Below, piece after piece: positions 10,728-21,100 of a DNA stretch of 64,000 nt. The notes under the pieces were generated by a model. It saw only the letters and a list, made by a program, of their open reading frames with translations. It was not told the origin of the DNA and searched no databases. Position numbers and translations under genes: made by a program. Each line of letters starts with the position of its first letter. Within the stretch, counting starts at the first letter, position 1. Origin of the DNA: Cymbomonas tetramitiformis (Eukaryota; Chlorophyta; Pyramimonadophyceae; Pyramimonadales; Pyramimonadaceae). The stretch covers positions 124,001 through 188,000 of the forward strand of contig LGRX02027794.1 in NCBI GenBank assembly GCA_001247695.2, given 5' to 3'.

Positions 10728-11335
10728 CACCGTAAGGGCGAATTCGTTTTTAGCAGTATGGGATCAGTATGAGGGCGGAAACATCCATAACTACCACGGT
10801 AGTCAACTATTGGATATTTATGAAGTATTTGTGTCCATATTGGGGAGTTGGGCGAGGTCCCTCAACCCTTCAATGCCCACCAAACTCGGTTTATCGAGTG
10901 GAGGACTTTGTGGAAAGTGCAGGGGTGTTCTGCTGCCAGGTGACAAAAGCGTACTCTATGGAGAGTGCTCTAAAGGATTCAAATCAAGGATATGGTATTT
11001 CCCCCCATTGGTATACACCATGATACGTCATCGCCCACTCATAACATCAAGTCAATAGTGGTGGCATGTTCATGGCGCATGCCCAAAAATACCCCCAACG
11101 GTTGTTCAACAGAATTTCCTTAAGTATGGTGATGATGGGTCACATATATTCATGTGTGCACATACGGTGCGAGTGATAATGAAGTGTCATATCATCCACC
11201 TAGTTCCGCAATATAATATATGCGAAGAATCGTGGCAAATGGATGTCTAGAACTTGAGTTATTACCGAAAACGTGAAAATAAGTTCCTAGAAAACAGGAT
11301 CAGTATGAGCAGTATGGCAATTCGCCCTTAAGGTG
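10728..11335. mobile_element. 608-bp non-autonomous piggyBac-like (TTAA) element
   Basis: Flanked by TTAA at 10724-10727 and 11336-11339. The termini are inverted repeats of about 17 bases (CACCNTAAGGGCGAATT), and both subterminal regions carry GGATCAGTATGAG. The open frames inside do not resemble a transposase. Removing the element with one TTAA rejoins the integrase frame. The TTAA duplication points to piggyBac-type mobilisation in trans. Confidence 0.85.
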
Positions 11336-11937
11336 TTAAAGATAAAAATAACAAAAACATTGATTCTGCTGAAGGAATAATTCCTGCTTTCAAAAAGTTA
11401 ATAAAATATTCAAAAATGAATGTATTGACTACCGACAATGGTGTAGAATTTACAAATAAATCTATGAAAAAATTATTAAAGGACAACAATATTGAGCATT
11501 ATTTAAATGAAACCGAAGACCATACTACTATGGGTATGGTAGAAAGATTCAATAGAACATTGAAATTTAAATTTAAAAAAATAGAAAAAAGTAAAGACAC
11601 CGTAAACTGGATTGATTATTTGGATTCTGTTGTCAAAAATTATAATAGTACACAAAATTCGGCAAATATCGACAAATCAACTCCTGATAATATGAACCTA
11701 ACAAAGACCATCAGAAATATTTTGTTGAAAAGGAATAAATTGACTAAGCTTCTTGAAAAAATAGATATAAAACCGGGTGATAAAATTAGGATTAAAATTA
11801 AAACTAAAACGTTTGATAAAGAATCTCAACGATGGTCGACAAAAATATATAAAGTAAAATCTATGAAAGGATTGAGTTATATTATCGAAGACGGTAAAGA
11901 AACTTTGGCACGTCGGTATAAACCACGCGAATTATTG

Positions 11938-12113
11938 GAAATTAAAGGTAACAATTCTAATAATAAGAAATCCACTGATGAACCTACAGTTTCTGAATTA
12001 GTTTCTAAACAAAATAAAAAAGAAAGAAATTAAAGGTAACAATTCTAATAATAAGAAATCCACTGATGAACCTACAGTTTCTGAATTAGTTTCTAAACAA
12101 AATAAAAAAGAAA
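11938..12113 (+). repeat. 88-bp tandem duplication inside integrase gene
   Basis: GAAATTAAAGGTAACAATTC starts at 11938 and again at 12026. The two 88-base units are essentially identical, so the duplication is recent. As 88 is not a multiple of three, it shifts the frame and truncates the integrase tail. Confidence 0.9.
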
Positions 12114-12248
12114 GAACTCTTAGGAAAGAAGGTGTCGCATCTTCTAATCGAATATCTAAAAGGACAAGAAGTCAAAATAAAAATAATAAAGATAATGAAA
12201 CGGAAATTGATTTACGATGATTTTATCGATTGTATTATATATATTGTT

Positions 12249-12446
12249 ATGGTAAGAGCTAATCAAACACAAGCTCAACGAAGGCTGAATAATAATATTT
12301 ATTGTGGATATAAAGACCCTGCACCCTCAGGTCGTCCGCTTGGAAATAAAATTCAATGTAAAGCTCGTCATCAATTAAGGCGGTATGGAAGAATTTTAAG
12401 ACCACCTCATCCAGCGGATAGACAACAAAATAGACGAAACAATTAA
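12249..12446 (+). CDS. small basic virus-type protein with YCGYKxP motif
   Basis: A 65-residue protein starting MVRANQTQAQRRLNNNIYCGYKDP. The block YCGYKDPAPSGRPLGNKIQC followed by QLRRYG resembles short basic proteins (YCG...GT...C...G.G pattern) found in several large DNA viruses, virophages and Polintons, whose function is unknown. An in-frame ATG lies upstream at 12198, but the conserved-looking part begins here. Net charge is strongly positive, which suits a nucleic-acid-associated virion protein. It lies between the integrase and the next ORF on the same strand. Confidence 0.55.
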   Translation: MVRANQTQAQRRLNNNIYCGYKDPAPSGRPLGNKIQCKARHQLRRYGRILRPPHPADRQQNRRNN

Positions 12447-12470
12447 TATATATGTAATATTATAAAATAT

Positions 12471-13067
12471 ATGAGAAAGATATTGACTGATGATATTGTC
12501 AAACAATATTGTCTAAACGAATTAGGCTTTAGAAATGCTGCATCTAATAAATCAATATTTCATGGATACTCTAAATTAGCTTCTAACAATTATGCTATGA
12601 CCGCTCCTTCTCAAAATAGTGTTGAATTCTATACTTCTATCTCCCAAAGTCCTTTGATAAATTCAGTTGATTTAATTCAAAATTTAAAAAGAAGTGATGT
12701 CAATGTTTTTGTTCCGGGAAAATATACAAGAGCGGACAATTTACAAAGGTTTGCAGATTTAAGTGAATCTGATGTAGAAACTCCAATAAGAACTCCTGAA
12801 TATGAATTTCAAGAAGAAGAAGACTTTTTACAAAGTTTGGAAAAAGGAACTCCAATAAATCAAGAAGAATCTGGGCCATCAAAAAGAATGACAATAACTC
12901 CTTTTTTAAAACAAGCATTATTTAATTCAGGTCAAAAGGATAGAACACCTTCGGCTGACGATAATAATGATGATGACGATGATACGAGTGGTGTTCAATA
13001 TATGGGTTTGGAAATGAGTCCTATTTCCACAAGAGCACAACGTGCAAATAAAGGTAATCAATTATAA
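12471..13067 (+). CDS. hypothetical Polinton protein, 198 aa
   Basis: Starts MRKILTDDIVKQYCLNELGF. It has a mixed N-terminal half and a disordered C-terminal half with Glu-rich (EFQEEEDFLQSLEKG) and Asp-rich (DDNNDDDDDTSG) stretches, ending in a basic tail. No catalytic motif or membrane segment. The acidic tract would suit a partner of basic DNA-binding virion proteins, but that is inference. TATAAAATAT directly precedes the ATG, as for other early-type genes here. Codon use is AT-rich like the rest of the element, and the frame is intact. Confidence 0.55.
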   Translation: MRKILTDDIVKQYCLNELGFRNAASNKSIFHGYSKLASNNYAMTAPSQNSVEFYTSISQSPLINSVDLIQNLKRSDVNVFVPGKYTRADNLQRFADLSESDVETPIRTPEYEFQEEEDFLQSLEKGTPINQEESGPSKRMTITPFLKQALFNSGQKDRTPSADDNNDDDDDTSGVQYMGLEMSPISTRAQRANKGNQL

Positions 13068-13091
13068 ATAATAATATATCATAATATATAA

Positions 13092-13199
13092 ATGACTCGT
13101 GCTGAATGGAACGAAACATTAAAAAAATGTGCCAAAGAATATCATTCCAAAAAAGGCACGAAACCTCGTAAAAAAATATTCCAAAAAGGAAAAGGTTAA
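13092..13199 (+). CDS. 35-aa Lys-rich ORF, possibly frameshifted at its end
   Basis: Starts MTRAEWNETLKKCAKEYHSKKG after ATATATAA. Short proteins beginning with a W-x(2)-LKK-x(4)-Y pattern occur in Polintons and large DNA viruses. Beyond an A7 run at about 13170 another frame stays open to 13312 with plausible composition (NKSANIQSPQVTSRPI...), so the original protein may have been about 73 residues, cut by a homopolymer indel. Confidence 0.45.
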   Translation: MTRAEWNETLKKCAKEYHSKKGTKPRKKIFQKGKG

Positions 13200-13360
13200 A
13201 TAAATCTGCAAATATTCAATCGCCACAAGTGACATCACGACCTATTGCAAATTTACCAACAAATAATAACAATCGAGGACCTGCAAGATTTCCTTTTAAT
13301 TTAATTGTGTGAATTTTCTTCGGTTTTTTCAGGGGGACAAAAAACCTCAAAAGAATAAAA

Positions 13361-13372
13361 TCCACTTAAAGA
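13361..13372 (+). promoter_or_regulatory. late-type promoter motif TCCACTTAAAGA
   Basis: TCCACTTAAAGA lies 30 bases before the former start codon at 13403. The next ~25 bases match the leader at 13984. It is the same motif as in the second virus-like block (58583, 59411, 60764, 61442). Confidence 0.7.
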
Positions 13373-13402
13373 TTGTAACTCAATAGTGAAAACAAAGCAA
13401 GA

Positions 13403-13981
13403 AAGACTACCATCAACAAAATCTCACAATATGACAAGTGTGAACAAGACCCCACTATTCATAAATTATGTTGTGAAGAGTGTAAACTCGTTAAAGATGT
13501 TTCGGAATTTTTAGATGAAGATGATTCAATAACCGATATGTGGTGTGATTTGATTTTTGATTATCTTGAATGGCATGATTGTATGTTTTGTCATAAATTA
13601 ACATGTGAAGATTGTGGTATGTGTGATTGTGATGAGGCCAAAAAAGAATACCGTATACAAATATTGATGGATTTTAAATATTATATGAGTGATGTAAGAA
13701 ACAAATTAGATAATATGACTACGTCAAAAGTTGGGAAATTGTGTGAACATGTGGACAACAAGTGGAGAATAAGAGAGGCCTTTAATTATGGAAATGCATC
13801 ACTTGAAGATATCATCAAATATTGTGAAGACATTGAATTTAATAAAGATAAATTATATCATATAATGAAGTTGAATTTGCACTACAATTGTTTATCCGTG
13901 GATGATATTCAAGAAGCTTTAGGATGTGCCTTAATAATTAGAAGCATAGAAGATGATGATGAAGAAAGTGATGTAGAATAA
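13403..13981 (+). pseudogene. Cys-rich small protein with apparent start-codon loss
   Basis: The frame is open from 13403, where AAG stands exactly where the parallel gene at 14026 has ATG (leader GCAAGAA then AAG-ACT-ACC against GCAAGA-ATG-ACT-ACT). The first ATG inside the frame is at 13538. Upstream of it the reading is protein-like and Cys-rich (YDKCEQDP, LCCEECKLV), continuing with CHKLTCEDCGMCDCDE, so a zinc-binding N-terminal half is likely. The C-terminus is acidic (EDDDEESDVE), as in the next gene. I infer a single-base loss of the start, or a non-ATG start. Confidence 0.6.
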
Positions 13982-13983
13982 AT

Positions 13984-13995
13984 TCCACTTAAAGA
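13984..13995 (+). promoter_or_regulatory. late-type promoter motif TCCACTTAAAGA
   Basis: Identical 12-mer three bases after the stop codon of the preceding gene and 30 bases before the ATG at 14026. Confidence 0.72.
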
Positions 13996-14025
13996 TTGTA
14001 ACTCAATAGGGTAAACAAAGCAAGA

Positions 14026-14556
14026 ATGACTACTGCATTTAATCATCTTCCTTGTGAACTTCAAGAAAAGATTTACTTGATGAAACATCAACTTGAAATG
14101 AAAGATGTTTTTGATGAACTTATGATTAAAAAGAGATTTTACAAGAATTATCACAATACCAAAAATGCTTGTGAACAACTTGATTTTTTTGCACCAAATA
14201 AAACTTGTAGAGTATATGAAAGTTGTAAATTTTCCGTTAGGTCCGTATGTGAAAATGCTGATTATACATTAATGATTGAGTTTCTTGAGAATGAAGGTAT
14301 TGATGATGGTATATATAATTTATTGTTTGATATTAATGAATTAGAAGTCAAATTAGATATTGAAATCAATTCAATTAGATTTGATGATATTGTTGATACT
14401 ATGATGAATACTATAATAGTGTATCGTTTTGAAGACATGGAAAGTGAAGATGATGAAGAGGAAAGTGATGAAGAAGATACTCATGAAGAAGAGATTGAAG
14501 AAGATAGTGATGAAGAAAGTGACGATGAAGAAAGTGAAGAAGATAGTGATGAATAA
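14026..14556 (+). CDS. F-box-like N-terminal protein with acidic tail
   Basis: Starts MTTAFNHLPCELQEKIYLMKHQLEMKDVF. The NHLPxxLQEKIY pattern is F-box-like, as in many viral host-interaction proteins, and is shared with the gene at 60805 (FYHLPFDIQEKIYTMVYTLEHKEKF). The middle is unremarkable; the last 40 residues are almost wholly Glu/Asp/Ser. F-box-like viral proteins often redirect host SCF ubiquitin ligases, so a similar role is possible. It is intact, with the late-type motif upstream, and is the last recognisable gene of this element. Confidence 0.6.
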   Translation: MTTAFNHLPCELQEKIYLMKHQLEMKDVFDELMIKKRFYKNYHNTKNACEQLDFFAPNKTCRVYESCKFSVRSVCENADYTLMIEFLENEGIDDGIYNLLFDINELEVKLDIEINSIRFDDIVDTMMNTIIVYRFEDMESEDDEEESDEEDTHEEEIEEDSDEESDDEESEEDSDE

Positions 14557-16099
14557 ATGATTTAAGAACAATTAACATATATCTTATTGAAACATTAATT
14601 AATTTACTTTTTATTTACTTTCAATTTTATCTTTATCTTTTTATTGTAGATTTTTTATTTATTTTTTATTGTAGATTTTTTATTTATTTTTTATCGTACT
14701 CACATTTAATCACGTAATTTATTCCCTATTTATTACGTAATTATTTCTTTAGGGTTTTCTCTTGTATTTATTAATCATTTATTATCGTCTTTAGGGTTTT
14801 GGGGGGGCGTTATAATCAGTAGTATACTACTTATTTTCCTTTGGAAAATACCGTCACCGGCTTGTCGTCCGGCTCGCAGGTTTCTAGACCTCCATGCCAT
14901 CGCCCTCACCGCTTTATAGCCCTCCCCCTCTCCCCCCTCTACCGAATTTTTTAGGGATAGTCATTTGCATTATCGTCCCTGGCACTATCAGAACTTTCGA
15001 AATTTCGAAATTTCGAGGGGTGCTGTGCTACAAGTATCCTATAAGCTCTACAGTAATTGTTTCACCTCATTTCACACGCCCGGCTTCGATTATTCCGAAT
15101 CCGAGGTGCACTATTCGCTAAAACCCCTCTGCTAGAACACACACACACACAGTGAAGCACTACAAACGGGTATGCAACTCTCGCATATGTCAACCGTGAA
15201 ACTGTGAAGCTATACACAAGATAATACGGGTGTAATAGCTTCCGCTGAATGAATGTGATGACAGCCCCTAGGAAGTCAGGTGTGGAAATGACAGATGCAA
15301 GAATGAACTGTCTGACATCCGAAGTCGATATCGGAGATGGCGCTGATGACTATTGCAGAATAATGTTCACATGCAATATCATGAAGTGTTTAGTCGTGTA
15401 CAACGGCTTGCCTACACACACTACAGGTTTATTAAAATCATTTGCCTACGCATAAACTAACATTAAATAACTTGCTTATGCGCAGACTACGATATTCGGC
15501 ATTTGCCTACGTGTATGCTTGTTGACTTAACCTTTGGCTTAAATATCTTGATAATTGATCAAGGTTGTATTTTTCTCAAGTTAGTTTCATTGACGAACTC
15601 AAGTCGTACACACCAATTTCTGTGAACCAAAGGCATATGCTATATAAATTTCAGGATCACTCACACAATCCTCAAAGTATGACCTCAAATCCAAAGGATC
15701 ATGCATTCTCAACATCGATTCCCTTAACGGGTTACGCCAGCAATGCGCCGAAGGGAGGTGGGCTCGTGAGATTCTTGATCGTGGGCACCAAACACAATCT
15801 ACCTCACCGGTTATGTTGCAATTCGAAGTTGCAATACTGCAATAGAAGCTTTAGGTTAGCCACCCAAGGTATTTTAGACCTGCCAATATTCAATCTCCCC
15901 TTAACACTTAAGAGATTTCTTTTGAAGATAATCCTTTAAAATCCCCCCAGAACATTTATTCATCGAAGCAGACTAGCAGCACTCCAAAGGTATGCAGCCA
16001 CTGGAAGACCCCTGCCATCTAATTCCCGACAACAACTACTGTTACACTACACTAAAAATATGTTGCTATGTTTGAAACTCTTGTTGTCCCTCTGAAGTT
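14557..16099. other. element edge and non-coding sequence
   Basis: The first 250 bases are T-rich, with a repeated TAGATTTTTTATTTATTTTTTA unit split over two copies, then TTTAGGGTTTTGGGGGGGCG near 14785, where composition changes. The right end of the Polinton is probably there, but no terminal inverted repeat can be matched because the left end lies outside the window. From 14.9 to 16.1 kb I see only weak ORFs (for example 15565-15939) without protein-like features. Confidence 0.45.
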
Positions 16100-19000
16100 C
16101 TAGCTGTTCATGTGCGGGCGCTTGCGCCAGGTGAAGTCAGTCAAGGTCAGGGTCTCAAATGTATTGATTTTCAGAAGTGCCTTGCCCAAAGCTTCGACTC
16201 CTGAGGCATCTTTCCTCTGGAGAAACACGTCTCCGCCGGCGCTCCGCCTTCCAACTTTCCATTCTGTACCGTCACTGCTCTTCATGGTGTCACCAAATGA
16301 CCAACGGCTCCCACGGTGGCAAGCCTGCCGGCGAGGCACCAATTCTTCGAGCACACTCAAACTCGAGTAACTGGAATTGAGTCTCAGTGTCACCAAGGAG
16401 CTGCTGCATTGCCCCACTGTCAGATCTGCGGCAAGAAGAATTGCATCCCACGGCTTCAAATTCTGGTTTGACTTCTCCACTTCATTTTCGCCAGGGCTGA
16501 GCCCACAAAGGGTCATCAACGTCGCAGATTTCTCCAAAGCACTTTGCAGCACGCACGCTCCACTCATTCCGACTCCGCACCCGAGGACATTGAGGAAGCG
16601 GATCGAATGCACGTACGGGAGGTCCGGCGTCACTGGGGCTCTGGATGGCCCGTTTCCGCTCTTTTGAAGGAGGAAGGCCAACAAAGAAGCTCCTAAGAAC
16701 CCAAGTCGTTCGTCTTGGAGATCCAGAACTTCGGGGTTGTCAGAGATCCGTTGCTGCTCAGAAGCCATGGGCACGTTACAAATCATTTCCAAGCCTCTTC
16801 GCCCATAAGAGTCGTCACTGCTGCTCGTCTGCCCAAGCTTGCTGATCACTTTCATAAATTCAGTCAAGAAGCCTCCATAGAGACTGACAGCTGTGTCGTT
16901 TGTAAAGACGCCGAGGCGAGTGAGTCGGAGCCTTCCTTCTTCCACCGACAGCTCGCTATTGTGCTGCAAAGCTTTCTGAAGGATCACGAGTGCTTCGATG
17001 CGCAGGCCTCCCTCACCACCGAGATCCAATTCTGTAATTTCGCCCTTCAAGATACGTTCGATAGGGAGCTTCACATCGCAGGTGAGCACTTTTATCGCAG
17101 ATATCCGGCCTGATCTTGGCATGACGGCTTCTGACAAAGATGTTACTCCATCAAATCCCAAATCATTATCTACAAGAACACATCCACACTTTTATACCGT
17201 GAGTACAAGTCCCCGGATACTGTTCCTCGACCGCGATCACTCCAGGAAACAGCGAGTCATACCAGTTTAGCTCGAAACACAAATTTCCGCATGCCGCAAG
17301 GCGCAGTGCACTTCTGTTTCGCAAAGCACGCTGTACAAGTTTGAAAATAGAGAGGTTCCGATTCGAGCGACGAGCTGAAGGTTCGCGGGTGGAAAAATGC
17401 AAAGCAGATAGACTTTAATTGAACCATTGGTTGGTAAGAATTTTGATAATATTCTGAATCCATGATTTACAGACGATTTGGACATTAGTTCGTAGCGGAA
17501 ATCGTTCCGAACTACGGTGGAATTACAACACTGGCATCCCGAAGTTAGTCAGCATCACGTTTTCCCAAATTACGTCATCATCGATGTCATGCAAAAAGAG
17601 GAATCTATGACCTTAACTCGTAATTCGTAACCCGAAATCGCAAATCGGAACCTCTCTAATATACACCGCGTGCAACAGGATCCAGTCTTGAAATCTCACC
17701 TGAGATATCAAGGGATGTCAGCGTGCGGTTTTCTTGAAGCCCGAGGGCCAGAGCTGCTGCACCCTCTGCACCGATGAAGTTTCCACAAAGGTACAGGTCG
17801 GTGATGGAGGTGTTCGTCTCCAGAGACTGTGCCAGGCACTCCAGGGCCTGCGTATCCTCGCCTTGTTGTTTACTACATTTGCCAGCCAGGCGGGTATCAT
17901 CCAAGCGTAGCGTCGTCAATTGACAGTGCTTTCGACTAATCGCCTCGCTCAGCATCTGTATGCCATTCAACTTCGCCGTTCCTTCAACACATTGTTTCCG
18001 TACGTTTAAAACATTTCCTGCACTGTCCAACGCCTCCTCCATTCAGCACCACTTCAGAGCACAGAAGCATTTGTTCAAGCCAAACCTTGTACAGAGGCGT
18101 ACGTGAGAGGTCCAAGGACTTGAGGCGACCATTATCCACGAGCGCACATAACACATTTTCGAGTCCGCCCGTGTCGTAAGCACCGGATACGTCCTCCGGA
18201 ACATAACAGCCGTCATAGATTCCACAAACACCGTTATCTGCAATGGCACCAACACACACCGTCATCCCGCATCCGTGAAGAATAAGGTTCAACTCAAAAA
18301 GGAGCGAAGCGCGTAACCATTCACTACTTTAGATAGGAGCAGGCGCAGTGATATGCACCTGTCAAATTAAGGGAATCCAACTCTTGATTCCAAGGCTCTC
18401 TAAGGTCCGCAACCAACCACTTCGCTCCATCAGGTCCAAGGCGCTGACCTGCACAACAACCAGCAGCTCCAGCTTCTCTGTAAGATTGTGCAGTCAGCAA
18501 AGCCAACGCCTTAGCTAGACATCATGGCTGCGTAGCCACGCTGGACTTTCAACGCAGCCTGACTGGTTCCTTCACCACAGCTGCCTGGTCCCGCTCCGTC
18601 ACCGCAGCCGCCTAGCCCCGCTCCGTCCCCACCGCTGCCTAGCCCCGCTCCGTCACCACAGCCGCCTAGCCCCGCTACGTCAATACAGCCATCTAGCCCC
18701 ACTCCGTCACCACAGCCGCCTTAAATGCCTGCTTTTCACACCGAAGACACCCAGCACACACAGCGCTTTGCGTTAAGCGCAGCTTTAAGGGGACAAACCT
18801 CGCAGATCGATGCGACATAACATAGCGTTGTTCTTGCACAATAGTTGTCCAAGACCTCGCAGAACAGTTTCCTTCAGCGTAGCTACCGTCCTCGGGCCGC
18901 GCCCGATACTTAACCAGAGGCCCTTCGGCTGAAACCGCTGACCTGAATGAGAGTCGGTCATGAACGTACGGAGGCGTTCCCACTGTTCTTCAGTATGGAT

Positions 19001-19456
19001 AGTATCCAGGTCGGTTGCCAGCATCCCCAGAGGAGCTTCGAGTTTGAGGGCCTTGGGGAGCGCATTATTTGAGTCCAAGTTGTCGATTTGCGTCCAGCCT
19101 ATCGGTATGTCCAACTTCACCAAGCACAAATTTCTAAATTGTTCGGTCAGGGACGTCATCAGCCTTAGAATGTTATGTGTTGTGAAGTGGTCATTCCCCA
19201 CATGGAGGGTGATGTTTTTAACAAGGTCCGCTTGTTTCTTTAGAATACCAGTCGACTGAAAGCGAACTTGCGGATTCCAACGCACAACTTCGATGCTTTC
19301 CCACAAAATATTACATGTGTTGAGAACTTCCCGCCACAACTTTGATAGCAACGCACACCTGCACAGCTCACGCAATTCGAGGTTGCTCAGGATGTGAGAT
19401 AAGAGTCCGACTTCTTCTAAGACTTGTTTTCGGATAAAGTCTGTGCGAGTGCTCAT
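16100..19456 (-). CDS. F-box/leucine-rich-repeat protein, multi-exon host-like gene
   Basis: The first exon starts MSTRTDFIRKQVLEEVGLLS and has an F-box (LLSHILSNLELRELCRCALLSKLWREV). Later segments carry RNase-inhibitor-type LRRs: LGPDGAKWLVADLR...LDSLNLTG (about 18370-18500), GRLKSLDLS (about 18110), and ALECLAQSLETNTSITDLYLCGNFIGAEGAAALALGL (about 17740-17860). A GT-AG intron (17170-17699) joins LTSLDIS to DNDLGFDGVTSLSEA in perfect LRR register, which proves splicing. Other joints (near 18770, 18370, 18020) are likely introns, but small shifts there could be mutations. The last exon ends at 16100. Probable role: substrate recognition in an SCF ligase. Confidence 0.7.
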
Positions 19457-19516
19457 CCTCCCTTCAACCTCTTCACTCTTTATTCGATATATCACTGACT
19501 TAACGCCCCAAGACAC

Positions 19517-20808
19517 ACCGAGAGGTACAATTTGTTCAATTTGTTATTTGTACCTCTGCTCTTTTGTCTTTATGTTCTAGGACCAAAGCAAATTACTTAC
19601 TTACTTAAGGGTAGGCTCCACCCGGATTTCTGGATTTTTGGGGTATTTATTTTGATAAATCGTCATTAAGGGTAGGGTGCACCCATAAAATAGCATTAAA
19701 TCGAATTAATTTCAACAAATCGCCAAATAATGAGTATTTCGAATTAAGTGATAGAAGAGGCTAATATATATTATATATTAGACTGACGGAAGCACTAGCA
19801 GGGAGTGACACCACAATTCACTGCAGACTAAGATGAGATAATAAAATAACTTTGGGGTTTTATTATCACGGAACGGTGACGACAGGAGCAAGCTGACATG
19901 GCACCTCGGGTCAAGGGGTGATCAGGGAGAGTGTGACTGCCCCACACCTTATGGGGGGGGGGCTGAAAGTCTCATCTCACATCACACCACCTCACCCCGA
20001 AGGCGTGAGGTGCCACAACAAAGCAGGTAAGCTTGCATCCCAAACCTAAACCCTGGGCAAAATAGGCAGCAGTTACAGGCCCAATGGGACCTTTTGCAGT
20101 CCAACTAGAGGTGGATCCCCACATAGGCGTTGGCCCGAAACTACTGCACTAGCTAGAGCCGTTTACCGAAGATGTATGTCTAACTTCATTGTTGCACACC
20201 ACGAGACTGTGATGTGTCTAGTGGCAGGTCGATTGTGGCATTGGCGACGGGCTGCGACCCCATGAAAGGCGGTAACCAGATCGGCCCCTCAAATACCAAC
20301 CAATACCTGTGCGCGGCCATGGCGTAACGTGGCCAAGCACCACCAGAGGCAAGTGGCAGAGGGGGAGGAGTGTGGAAAATGCGGAAAGTGGCTCGAACAC
20401 AAAGGTGTCGAACGCACGAGGAAGTGGGGGTGGGAGACGAAAGGCGTTCTCAAGCACCACCACATCGTAGTGAGGTAGCACACAACGCGAAGGCGAGGAA
20501 CGCGGTGAGGCGCTCTCGTAGGAGTCATAGCACTCGTTGTCGATGGCGAAAATGTCGGAGTCGTGCTTGGTGTCTGGTGCGCAAGCACCACCAGACACCA
20601 CCAGACCAAAGCCAGAGGTAGAATGTTGTCGACGTAATCGAAGAGAGACCTACGCAGAACGAACAGCGGCCATACGCGCACGATGAGGTCCAGTGGACAT
20701 GGGGTCGCTGACCACTGACTGCTGACTGCAGAATCTGCGAACCCAAAATTAGGGTTCCCAAGCGAAAAGCGAATTTCTCGTAAAATTAAGCAAATCAAAC
20801 GATGAAAG
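19517..20808. other. non-coding, transposon-derived sequence
   Basis: No supported gene. It contains a repeated AAGGGTAGGNTNCACCC (19606 and 19668), a TA-rich stretch, a CCTCACCCC/GGGGTGAGG inverted pair near 19920-20010 resembling LTR border sequence, and an inverted GGTGTCTGGTG/CACCAGACACC pair near 20570-20600. ORFs at 20218-20873 are in several overlapping frames and are not credible. Confidence 0.4.
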
Positions 20809-21040
20809 GTGTCAGGGATATGACCGATGACATATGTATCATACATGTCATACGTGTCATACCTGTCATACATGCCATGTCATGTCATGTCATGTCATGT
20901 CATGTCATATGTTATATGTTATAATGACATACAGTCGTCGAGTATCGTCAGTACGGTCGACTATGACATGTACAATCATACTATTTGTCATCCACTCACC
21001 ATGAGTGACATCTGTCATCGAGAGGCTGATTACAACATCT
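20809..21040 (+). repeat. GTCATAC/CATGTC-rich terminal repeat, copy 2
   Basis: Begins TGTCAGGGATATGACCGATG and follows the same order of units as the copy at 6346: GTCATACATG repeats, a CATGT run, a hairpin around AGTACGGTCGACTATGACATG, then TGTCATCGAGAG. It lies at the 3' side of the gag ORF and probably marks the end of that element. Confidence 0.7.
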
Positions 21041-21100
21041 CGATGATGAAGCAAGACAGTTCTTGAAGAACAAACTGTTCTGAAGGGACGCGTCTTCGCT

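Larger units (their letters stand above)
10363..12220 (+). pseudogene. INT: retroviral-type (rve) integrase of a Polinton, split by a DNA insertion
   Basis: The N-terminal region (FYLNPEIGLSAVSPFTAKLKS) is the typical Polinton integrase leader. The DDE core is complete across the insertion: Asp in VQADLAFI, Asp in LTTDNGVEF, Glu in GMVERFNRTLK. A chromodomain/SH3-like segment follows (KPGDKIRIKIKTK...YKPRELLEI). The frame stops at 10728 because of a 608-base insertion and resumes in the same frame at 11336. At the C-terminus an 88-base tandem duplication creates a stop at 12033; the original frame ends at 12220. The gene abuts the polymerase gene, the classic Polinton pairing. Confidence 0.9.

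Noticed and set aside
10730..11335. AAGGGCGAATTC-like ends resembling TA-cloning vector borders
   Set aside because: The TTAA duplication, restored integrase frame and imperfect right copy fit a transposon. The interior shows no vector sequence I recognise.
20218..20873. Minus-strand ORFs of 127 and 194 residues
   Set aside because: Overlapping frames, low-complexity start over the GTCATAC repeats, no protein-like pattern.
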